From Anaeromyxobacter dehalogenans (GTDB taxonomy: Bacteria; Myxococcota_A; UBA9042; DTJE01): a DNA stretch of 5,732 bases. Made by a program: the position numbers and the translations under genes. The stretch covers positions 1 through 5,732 of the forward strand of contig DYKK01000221.1 in assembly GCA_020722625.1 (NCBI GenBank), given 5' to 3'. Within the stretch, counting starts at the first letter, position 1. Every line of letters begins with the position of its first letter. Under the pieces are notes generated by a model. It was not told where the DNA came from and ran no database searches. It was given only the letters and a program-made list of their open reading frames with translations. Below, piece after piece: positions 1 to 5,347 of this stretch.

Positions 1-28
1 GCAGGGAGCGAAGCGACCGAGCGGGAGA

Positions 29-49
29 GGACGTGCCTGTGGCACGTCC
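29..49 (+). other. Perfect 9-bp hairpin before repeat copy 1
   Basis: GGACGTGCC and GGCACGTCC form a perfect 9-bp stem around a 3-base loop (TGT). No T-run follows on the plus strand (next bases GATAGCC) and none is seen on the minus strand, so it is not a standard intrinsic terminator. It lies just upstream of the conserved repeat core, where copies 2 and 3 carry a different hairpin. It could end a plus-strand transcript entering from the left, or be part of the repeat's 5' end. Bases 1-57 hold no identifiable gene; a short frame open from base 1 stops at 52-54 and is too short to judge. Confidence 0.5.
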
Positions 50-57
50 GATAGCCG

Positions 58-140
58 GGGAAGTCGCGGCCCCAGGGTGGTGAAATGAAACGAAGCAGAT
101 TTCATGTCTATTCGAAGACTTGCAGAGATTGATGGCGGAT
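58..140 (+). repeat. Interspersed direct repeat, copy 1
   Basis: The core from 61 is identical to copies 2 and 3 over its first 37 bases (61-97) and then differs at seven scattered sites, with no insertions or deletions. It starts with a GC-rich segment (AAGTCGCGGCCCC) and continues into a much A/T-richer segment (85-133). That segment holds an ATGAAA/TTTCAT inverted repeat (85-90 and 101-106). Two short frames run through it: one from ATG 85 (15 codons) and one from ATG 104 (starts MSIRRLAEIDGG). Sequence left of about 58 does not match the other copies. The repeat ends 11 bases before the stop of the minus-strand DUF192 gene, so it lies at the 3' end of that operon. No transposase or known element family is recognised. 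Confidence 0.85.
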
Positions 141-151
141 CTGGGCGTGGG

Positions 152-694
152 TCAGCGGGGGACCGGTCCGAGCGGCGGATCGAACCGGACCGTCGCGCCC
201 GCGCCAATCCCGCGCGAGGACGCGGTGAAGGCCCGGACCTCGACCACGTAACGGGAAGGCCGGTCCACCGAGCGGATGTCGAGCGTCAGCGGACGCGCGT
301 TTTCGACCACTCCGACCACCCTCAGGTCCGATCCGATGAAGATCATGTCCAGAGGAATGTAGGTGTTCTTCATGTAGAACTGCTGGATGTCGTCCTTGGG
401 GAAGACGAAGACCATCCCGCGGTCCGGGGCGAGGTCGCGCCGGAACATCAGGCCACGCGCCCGCGTCTGTGGGGTGTCCGCGACTTCGAGCCGGAACTCC
501 GATCGGCGGCCGTCGGGCGACGTGAACAGGGCCCTCACCTCCGGCAGGCGTGGGGTGGCCTCCGAGGCAAGGACGTCCGGTGAGGGGGGGGTCGCGCGCG
601 GTGCGGGATGGCATCCGGGGAGGACCAGGGCGCCGGTCATCCCAAGGACCAACCACCCCACACGACAACTATGACATAAATAATCAGTGTGCAT
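152..694 (-). CDS. DUF192 family lipoprotein
   Basis: This is a 180-residue DUF192 (COG1430) protein carried on a lipoprotein signal peptide. Residues 1-28 have a short n-region with one Arg (R11), a hydrophobic stretch and a lipobox LPGC ending at C28, so the mature protein should be lipid-anchored outside the cytoplasmic membrane. A Pro-rich linker follows. The DUF192 domain covers about residues 53-172, with the hallmark segments RGLMFR (80-85), YMKNT (107-111; most members have WMKNT) and IPLDMIFI (113-120). The biochemical role of the family is not established. It is the last gene of the minus operon, with a 7-base gap after the protease stop. ATG 694 was chosen because the upstream extension overlaps the protease gene. 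No clear Shine-Dalgarno site precedes it. A GTG at 661 (MGWLVLG...) is the alternative start. Family call is firm; start is less sure. Confidence 0.9.
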   Translation of the reverse strand: MHTDYLCHSCRVGWLVLGMTGALVLPGCHPAPRATPPSPDVLASEATPRLPEVRALFTSPDGRRSEFRLEVADTPQTRARGLMFRRDLAPDRGMVFVFPKDDIQQFYMKNTYIPLDMIFIGSDLRVVGVVENARPLTLDIRSVDRPSRYVVEVRAFTASSRGIGAGATVRFDPPLGPVPR

Positions 695-705
695 TTTTTG
701 TTCAA
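677..705 (-). promoter_or_regulatory. Possible internal promoter before the DUF192 gene
   Basis: On the minus strand, TTGAAC (700-705) and TATTTA (677-682) are separated by exactly 17 bases, matching sigma-70 boxes at 4 of 6 and 3 of 6 positions. The stretch is conspicuously A/T-rich in a GC-rich window. If it works as a promoter, the ATG at 694 would lie upstream of the transcript start and translation would begin at GTG 661. Weak matches; the A/T content may instead simply keep the start region unstructured. Confidence 0.25.
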
Positions 706-2606
706 TCCAGCGGCAGGATCTCCTCGAGATACGCCTGGTCATAGGGGGCGAAGACCCGCGGGGAGGCCCCGGGCATCTGGGCGCGCTCCTCGAAGGGACG
801 GAACACCCCGGCGTCCATGATGTAGCCGGGGTTGTCCCCCGGGTCGTGGAAGTCCCCTTCCACGGCGGCGAGGCCCAGGGCGTGTCCGACCTCGTGCGAG
901 ATCGTGTCTCCGATCAGGTTGCCGAGGACCCGGACCGCCTCCGCCACCGCGGCACCGCGCGCCCCGCCCGCCCCGACCTCGTCGGCCCGCGCCGGGTCCC
1001 CGCCGAGGGCGGGCATCACCGGGGCGAAGACCGTGTCGAAGGTCTCGGACGCGAACTCCGTCGCGATTCCCTGCGCGAGCCGGGGCGAGAAGAACTGGAA
1101 CGACTCGACGAACACGCCCCCGTATGGGTAGAACCCGGCCCGGTCGCTTCGGGCGTTGTACCCCCCGACGAGTTCGTCCAGGACGAGGTTCCCCACGTCC
1201 TTGCCGAAGGAGTTGTCCAGCCCCAGCAGGCCCGCGTCGTTCGGGTCGCTCGCCATGACCTCCACGGTCAGGTACTCGACGAAGTCGTCCGGCCGGGTGG
1301 TCCGGAACTCCACGGAGACCCCCTGATAGTCCCCCGTGCACACCGCGACGGCCCGTTCCTTCACGGCCTCGGACGCCGCGCGCAGGCCGAACGTGTCGAG
1401 GCCGTCCTCGAAGGTGGGCAGGAACCGGACCCACACCACCTGGACCTGACGCCCCACCTCCAGGGTCGCCTGGAGCCCGTCGCCCGCCGTCACCCGGTCG
1501 CGGAACACCACGTGCGGCGTGAACAGGCCGGTCAGGGTGGCGCGCCGCGACCCGAGGCCCGCGGGTCGCCGGTCGGGCCCGACCAGGGTGCGAAGCACGA
1601 GGTGGGCCAGGGTGTTGCCCTCGACCGTGTCCGGCACGAACACGATCGGGTCGGCCTGGCCGTGCTGGGTCACGGCCCCGTCCGGCCCGGTCAGGGTTCC
1701 GGTGAAGGCGACGAATGTGATGGTCCCCATCGCCCCGTCGGCCGGCAAGAACCCGTTGCCGTGGAACACGAGGTCCTGCCCGCGGCGGACCACGGCCGGC
1801 GCAAGGCCGGTCAGACGGGTCTTCCCCATCCGAAAGGTCACGCCGTCCAGACGATTTCCGACGACCTCCAGGGATCCCGTCTCCCCGGAGAAGACGTTGC
1901 GGACCTCCGCGGAACCTTCGAATTCAAAAGGGACGAGCCCCATCAGGTCGGGGGTCAGGCGGAAGGTCGCGCGGTGGCGGTCGGTCGCGGTCAGAGGCAC
2001 CGCGAGGTCGCGGACGTCGCCGGGCTCGTCGCCGGACACCCGGCCCGACAGGCGCAGCCAGGTGGTCCCCGCGCGCGCGTTCCCGGTCTCGTCGAGGGTG
2101 CCCTCGCCCGGCAGCAAGAAGCCGCCGCCCGCCACCGTGACCTCCTCGCCCGGATACACCTGGACGGGGGTCAGGGCCTGGACGGCCGGCTCCAGGCGCG
2201 ACACGACCCGGACGGTGATGGGGATGGAGGCGCTCGCGGACACGCCGCGAGGCCCCGTACGCTCGACCACGAGGGTGCCGGCGAGGGGGTCGCCGTCCAC
2301 CGGAAGGTGCGGCAGGAGGGCCGCGGTGACCAGGAAGCCGGCCCGGTCCGGCGCGTCGGCCCCGACATCCACCCGCACCGCGACGTCGCGCCCCCCCGAC
2401 CGGCCCTGGATCGTCGCGGTCATGGTGCCGACCGCGCTCCCGACGAACCCGGTCCCCGTGAGCGTGACCCGGGTCCCCAGGAGCCATTCGAGGGGTTCCA
2501 CGGCCCGGACCGTGAGCGGTGCCAGGAGGTACTCCCCCTCCCCGCTCTGCGCGGGGCCGCACGCGACGGCGGCGAGAGCCGCGATCCAGGCCGGTGTCAT
2601 CCGCAC
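702..2606 (-). CDS. IPT/TIG-like lipoprotein with metzincin-type zinc protease domain
   Basis: Predicted surface lipoprotein of about 634 residues. The signal peptide MRMTPAWIAALAAVAC ends at lipobox C16. Three similar all-beta segments follow (about 31-135, 136-255 and 256-365), each with a G-x-GF core (GTGF, GGGF, GNGF) like IPT/TIG Ig-like domains. The C-terminal part (about 381-634) carries the zinc motif HEVGHALGL: H571, E572, H575 and G578. A candidate Met-turn lies in GYIMDAG (M597). The canonical third zinc His of HEXXHXXGXXH is Ala here; the nearest candidate is H587 in DFHDPGD, six residues later. The likely role is extracellular proteolysis with the Ig-like domains as adhesive or spacer modules, inferred from domains; the substrate is unknown. 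GTG 2606 was chosen because AGAGGG lies 9 bases upstream and it adds an Arg to the signal peptide. ATG 2600, in an ATGA overlap with the kinase stop, is equally possible. Confidence 0.88.
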   Translation of the reverse strand: MRMTPAWIAALAAVACGPAQSGEGEYLLAPLTVRAVEPLEWLLGTRVTLTGTGFVGSAVGTMTATIQGRSGGRDVAVRVDVGADAPDRAGFLVTAALLPHLPVDGDPLAGTLVVERTGPRGVSASASIPITVRVVSRLEPAVQALTPVQVYPGEEVTVAGGGFLLPGEGTLDETGNARAGTTWLRLSGRVSGDEPGDVRDLAVPLTATDRHRATFRLTPDLMGLVPFEFEGSAEVRNVFSGETGSLEVVGNRLDGVTFRMGKTRLTGLAPAVVRRGQDLVFHGNGFLPADGAMGTITFVAFTGTLTGPDGAVTQHGQADPIVFVPDTVEGNTLAHLVLRTLVGPDRRPAGLGSRRATLTGLFTPHVVFRDRVTAGDGLQATLEVGRQVQVVWVRFLPTFEDGLDTFGLRAASEAVKERAVAVCTGDYQGVSVEFRTTRPDDFVEYLTVEVMASDPNDAGLLGLDNSFGKDVGNLVLDELVGGYNARSDRAGFYPYGGVFVESFQFFSPRLAQGIATEFASETFDTVFAPVMPALGGDPARADEVGAGGARGAAVAEAVRVLGNLIGDTISHEVGHALGLAAVEGDFHDPGDNPGYIMDAGVFRPFEERAQMPGASPRVFAPYDQAYLEEILPLD

Positions 2607-3286
2607 GGCGACTCGCCCTCTCGGTGGGGGTTCGCGCTGGCGCGGTCCCGCCCGCCCATCCACCGCTCGATGGTCTTGATCAGGTCCACCTGGTCCACCA
2701 GGTCCGACACGTAGTCAATCCGGTCGGTCCGGAGCACCAGGGTGGGCGAGCGGTCGTAGCGGGAGAACCAGCGGTCGTACAGGCGGTTCAGGCGCTTCAG
2801 GTAGTCGTCGGAGACCCCCTGCTCCTCGGGCCTGCCTCGCAAGGCGATGCGCCGCCGGATCGCCCCGAGCGAGCACCGAAGATAGATGAGCAGGTCCGGC
2901 GGGCGGAGGAGGTCCACGAGCGTCTCGTAGAGCGACCAGTAGGTCCGGTACTCCCGGTCCGACAGGATGCCCATCCGCGCGAGATTGGCGGCGAAGACTT
3001 CCGCGTCCTCGTAGATCGTGCGGTCCAGGATGACCGGTCCCGGGGCCCGGGCCATGTCCTGGTGAAGGTGGAACTTGCGGATCAGGAAGAAGACCTGCGA
3101 GTGGAACGCCCAGCGCCTCATGTCCGCGTAGAAATCCGCGAGGTAGGGGTTCTCGTCGTTTGGCTCGAACAGGGGGACGATGGAGAAGTGCTTCGTCAGA
3201 AACGCAGTCAGGGTGGACTTGCCCGTCCCGATGTTCCCGGAGACCGCGAGGGTCCTGGCCGGTCCAATCCGCTCCATCGGCGACAT
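2597..3286 (-). CDS. Deoxynucleoside kinase (dCK/dGK family)
   Basis: A 229-residue protein of the deoxyribonucleoside kinase family, which phosphorylates deoxynucleosides (dA, dG or dC, depending on the member) with a nucleoside triphosphate for dNTP salvage in the cytoplasm. The P-loop is GNIGTGKS (17-24). E41 in FEPNDENPYL matches the substrate-binding Glu region. DRT (88-90) within ILDRTIYEDAEVFA is the family's D/E-R-S-type motif. The Arg-rich lid is RRRIALRGRPEEQ (144-156), followed by a YLKRLNRLYDRWF helix typical of bacterial dAK/dGK-type members. Length is normal for the family apart from a polar tail after about residue 212. Substrate preference cannot be read from the sequence. It is the first gene of the minus operon, and its TGA overlaps the start of the protease gene. 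No clear Shine-Dalgarno site precedes ATG 3286, and ATG 3277 is an alternative start. Confidence 0.93.
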   Translation of the reverse strand: MSPMERIGPARTLAVSGNIGTGKSTLTAFLTKHFSIVPLFEPNDENPYLADFYADMRRWAFHSQVFFLIRKFHLHQDMARAPGPVILDRTIYEDAEVFAANLARMGILSDREYRTYWSLYETLVDLLRPPDLLIYLRCSLGAIRRRIALRGRPEEQGVSDDYLKRLNRLYDRWFSRYDRSPTLVLRTDRIDYVSDLVDQVDLIKTIERWMGGRDRASANPHREGESPCG

Positions 3287-3311
3287 TGTAGTCCAGTCCC
3301 GAATTCACCAC

Positions 3312-3474
3312 CCACCCACGGTCCGCCGTCCCGACCTCGGAAAAACGACGGAATCCCTCGATTTGTCGCGGTCTCGTGCCCGCCGCGACTGGGGAAGTCG
3401 CGGCCCCAGGGTGGTGAAATGAAACGAAGCAGATTTCATGTATATTCGAAGACTTGCGGAAATTGATGGCGGAT
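3312..3474 (+). repeat. Interspersed direct repeat, copy 2 (long form)
   Basis: The core (3395-3474) differs from copy 1 at only three sites. Unlike copy 1, it is also related to copy 3 upstream: 3326-3389 aligns without gaps to 5592-5655 with about 77% identity by hand count, and weaker similarity reaches 3312. A 1-base length difference lies in the hairpin loop. The copy fills most of the 241-base gap (3287-3527) between the divergent operons, so any promoter for either operon must lie in or beside it. I see no convincing -35/-10 pair; TATATT at 3440-3445 is A/T-rich but has no good partner. The frame from ATG 3438 (MYIRRLAEIDGG) runs without a stop into the SCP2 gene. Confidence 0.85.
3382..3404 (+). 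other. 9-bp hairpin within repeat copy 2
   Basis: GCCGCGACT and AGTCGCGGC pair perfectly over 9 bp around a GGGGA loop. Copy 3 has the same stem over 8 bp with loop CTGGAA (5648-5669). Copy 1 keeps only the right arm. An alternative fold, CTGGGG with CCCCAG (3389-3394 and 3404-3409), uses overlapping bases, so the two structures would compete. No T-run follows in either direction, so it does not look like an intrinsic terminator. Confidence 0.6.
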
Positions 3475-3515
3475 TTTGGCCACGATTTCATGGTATCGTG
3501 CATCGTCTCGACGAC

Positions 3516-3520
3516 GGAGG
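3516..3520 (+). promoter_or_regulatory. Ribosome binding site of the SCP2 gene
   Basis: GGAGG lies 7 bases before ATG 3528. It is the strongest Shine-Dalgarno match in the window and decides the SCP2 start against the in-frame upstream ATG at 3438 inside the repeat. Confidence 0.85.
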
Positions 3521-3527
3521 TCATCCG

Positions 3528-3866
3528 ATGTCCGACAAGACTCCCGAGCAGGTCCTGATGGGCGATCTGGCCGGTCGGATCGCGAAGAACCCGGAGCGCG
3601 CGAAGAAGATCGGCGGCGTGTTCGAGTTCGTGCTGGAGGGCGAGCACGGCGGGACCTGGCACCTGGACCTGAACGTCCCGGTGGTGCGGGCCGGCGCGGC
3701 CGAGAAGATGAACGTCCGTATCCGCATGAAGGCGGAGGACTTTGTCGCGGTGTCCGAGGGACGTCTCAACCCGATGGTCGCCTTCACCACGGGCCGCCTG
3801 AAGGTCGAGGGCAACGTGGCGATGGCGATCAAACTCCAGCAGGTCCTGTCGCCCCAGGGGTGGTGA
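3528..3866 (+). CDS. SCP2 sterol-binding domain protein
   Basis: A 112-residue single-domain SCP2 protein. The family forms a small alpha/beta fold with a hydrophobic tunnel that binds sterols, fatty acids or fatty acyl-CoAs. The start has an N-terminal helix with NPERAKKIGGVFEFVLEG (21-38), then a beta strand GGTWHLDLN (41-49). The diagnostic C-terminal block is MKAEDFVAVSEGRLNPMVAF (67-86) followed by TTGRLKVEGNVAMAIKLQQVL (87-107). There is no signal peptide, so it is cytoplasmic. Length is normal for a stand-alone domain. GGAGG 7 bases upstream fixes the start. The CoA-transferase gene follows after 45 bases on the same strand, probably in one operon, suggesting it presents or binds the acyl-CoA substrate of that enzyme; this link is inference. 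Confidence 0.93.
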   Translation: MSDKTPEQVLMGDLAGRIAKNPERAKKIGGVFEFVLEGEHGGTWHLDLNVPVVRAGAAEKMNVRIRMKAEDFVAVSEGRLNPMVAFTTGRLKVEGNVAMAIKLQQVLSPQGW

Positions 3867-3911
3867 TCCCGGGCGCGGTGCCCCAACCACAGATGCGAAG
3901 GTGCCTCGGTC

Positions 3912-4976
3912 GTGTGCGAATCCCGGTCCTGGAAGCCCCTCGCCGGAATGCGGCTCGTGGACCTGTCGTGGAACCTCCCCGGCCCCCTGGCCACGCTGAT
4001 GCTGTCCGACCTGGGCGCCGAGGTCGTCAAGGTGGAGCCTCCGGAAGGGGACCCGCTGCGGGCCGCCCCCCCGGTCGTGGCCGGGGCGTCCGCCCTGTTC
4101 CACTGTCTGAACCGCGGCAAGCGGTTCGCGGCCCTGGACCTGCGGGACCCGGGCGACCTCGATCGTTTCCATGCACTCCTGGCTCGCGCGGACGGCCTCG
4201 TGGACGGCTTTCGCCCCGACGTCTTGCCGCGCCTGGGTCTGGACCCCGAGGACCTGGTGGCGCGATACCCGGACCTGGTCGTGGCCCGCATGTCCGGGTA
4301 CGGCGTGTCGGGACCGTACGCGGCGAGGGCCGGGCACGACGTGAACTTCGTGGGCCTGTCGGGTGTCCTGGGGGCGCACGACTCCGCGAACCCCCTGCCG
4401 GTCCAGGTGGCGGACGTGGGCGGGGCCCTGATCGCGGTCTCGGCCGTCCTCGCCGCCCTCCTGGACCGCGCGCGGGGCCGGGGTCGGGGTCGGGTCCTGG
4501 ACGTGCCGCTCCTGGACGGGGCGCTGACGTTCGCCATGGCGCCGCACGCGCGCGAGGCGGGGGGCGACCGTCCCGTGGCTGGAGCGGGCTTCCTCGAGGG
4601 CGGCGTCGCGACCTATCGCCTGTACCGCGGCGGGGACGGACGGTGGGTGAGCGTGGCGGCCCTCGAACCGCGGTTCGCGGCGCAGGTCGAGGCCCTGTTC
4701 GGGGGGGCGGACGTGGAGTCCCTCGCCGCGGGGATCGCCACGCTTCCGAGGGCGCGCCTCCTCGCGGACGATCCGGTGGCCCCCTGCGTGGAGCCGGTCC
4801 TGGATCTCGGGGAGGCCCGCGCGCACCCGGCGGTCCGGTCGCGTTCGCTGTTTCGACCGATGACGTGGGACCGGGGCAGGATTGACCTGCCCGTGACCGT
4901 GTTCGCGCGCCATGACCCGGTCCCCGACGGACCCTGGGCCCGGCCGGTCGGTGCGGACAACTCCGTTCTCTTTTGA
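3912..4976 (+). CDS. Family III CoA-transferase, alpha-methylacyl-CoA racemase-like
   Basis: A 354-residue CaiB/BaiF (family III) enzyme. The N-terminal signature is KPLAGMRLVDLSWNLPGP (8-25), then DLGAEVVKVEPPEGDP (33-48), and NRGKRFAALDL (67-77) matches the usual NRGK segment. H142 (in GHDVNFVGLSG), D168 (in VQVADVGGAL) and E252 (in AALEPRF) line up with the His, Asp and Glu of alpha-methylacyl-CoA racemase (MCR/AMACR), which inverts the C2 methyl centre of 2-methylacyl-CoAs. It therefore looks more like a racemase than a formyl-CoA-type transferase. It should be cytoplasmic and close to full family length. An RG-rich insert (RARGRGRGR, 186-194) is encoded by a short G-rich tandem repeat. 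The GTG start is supported by GAAGGTG (3897-3903), 8 bases upstream, and by keeping the conserved PLAG segment; ATG 3948 would delete it. Substrate is not determinable. Confidence 0.92.
   Translation: MCESRSWKPLAGMRLVDLSWNLPGPLATLMLSDLGAEVVKVEPPEGDPLRAAPPVVAGASALFHCLNRGKRFAALDLRDPGDLDRFHALLARADGLVDGFRPDVLPRLGLDPEDLVARYPDLVVARMSGYGVSGPYAARAGHDVNFVGLSGVLGAHDSANPLPVQVADVGGALIAVSAVLAALLDRARGRGRGRVLDVPLLDGALTFAMAPHAREAGGDRPVAGAGFLEGGVATYRLYRGGDGRWVSVAALEPRFAAQVEALFGGADVESLAAGIATLPRARLLADDPVAPCVEPVLDLGEARAHPAVRSRSLFRPMTWDRGRIDLPVTVFARHDPVPDGPWARPVGADNSVLF
4474..4494 (+). other. G-quadruplex-type motif inside the CoA-transferase gene
   Basis: Runs of 4, 4, 4 and 3 G are separated by 2-base loops (CC, TC, TC) on the coding strand. 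This meets the usual sequence rule for an intramolecular G-quadruplex. It arises from a GGGGTC-type hexamer repeat encoding alternating Arg and Gly. Whether it folds in the cell is unknown. Confidence 0.55.
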
Positions 4977-5029
4977 TACGCATGTACGATAGTGATACGT
5001 GTCGCGAGTGGCCGGGTTGGCGCGTTGCG

Positions 5030-5347
5030 TCAAGCGCGTAATATGGCCGGAACATGGCCGTCCGAGCGCCGGAAACCCGTCCGGGCCCCCGAAGGACTGT
5101 CCCGGTCTGATACACCGTCGCACTCGGCGATCCGGAGGAACCGCGGTTTGTCCGGGTCCAGGGGCCTGTGGCGACCGACCTCTTCGCGGCAGGTTCGCCC
5201 ACTCCGGTCGGCCTTGGCGCGGCCCTCGGCGGTTTGTGACCCGGGGACGCCCGCATCGTTCTCGAGAGTTGGCACGCATCCTGCTACGGGAAGAAGGCAC
5301 GTGGTTCTGAAAAGGTCCACGAGCCTTCCCATCAACCTCTTTTTCAT
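5030..5347 (-). CDS. Possible small hypothetical lipoprotein (low confidence)
   Basis: A 105-residue ORF with no recognised domain. In favour: GAGGGAAG lies just upstream of ATG 5347 as a plausible Shine-Dalgarno site. The N-terminus MKKRLMGRLVDLFRT has a basic n-region and is followed by LLPVAGC, which fits a lipobox with Cys at position 24. Codons 42-77 are strongly G/C at third positions. Against: the hydrophobic segment is short and interrupted by Asp and Arg. The first 38 codons use A/T third positions far more than the confident genes do, and no fold is suggested downstream. The start directly follows the TAG of the ORF at 5348-5578. It could be a chance frame or a decayed gene. Confidence 0.27.
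   Translation of the reverse strand: MKKRLMGRLVDLFRTTCLLPVAGCVPTLENDAGVPGSQTAEGRAKADRSGRTCREEVGRHRPLDPDKPRFLRIAECDGVSDRDSPSGARTGFRRSDGHVPAILRA
5293..5328 (+). other. 12-bp imperfect inverted repeat
   Basis: GAAGGCACGTGG (5293-5304) pairs with CCACGAGCCTTC (5317-5328) at 11 of 12 positions around a 12-base loop. A run of five T (5340-5344) begins 11 bases after the stem on the plus strand, too far for a textbook intrinsic terminator. It lies about 320 bases beyond the CoA-transferase stop. Confidence 0.35.

Noticed and set aside
63..91. Resemblance of the repeat core to a CRISPR repeat (GC-rich start, GAAATGAAAC end)
   Set aside because: Copies are kilobases apart, the sequence after the core is conserved rather than spacer-like, and no cas gene is present.
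85..132. 15-codon peptide from ATG 85 (MKRSRFHVYSKTC...) as the functional product of the repeat
   Set aside because: Six of seven differences between copies change its amino acids, so the other frame is better supported; not fully excluded.
84..135. tRNA-like ATTCGAA loop in the repeat
   Set aside because: No acceptor, D or anticodon arms can be drawn, and the short stem around the loop is not kept in copies 2 and 3.
58..140. Repeats as integron attC sites
   Set aside because: The intervening blocks are multi-gene operons in both orientations, with no integrase and no attC-type paired core sites seen.
687..2714. 675-codon plus-strand open frame
   Set aside because: It is antisense to the metalloprotease gene, which has clear domains, a signal peptide and coherent operon placement.
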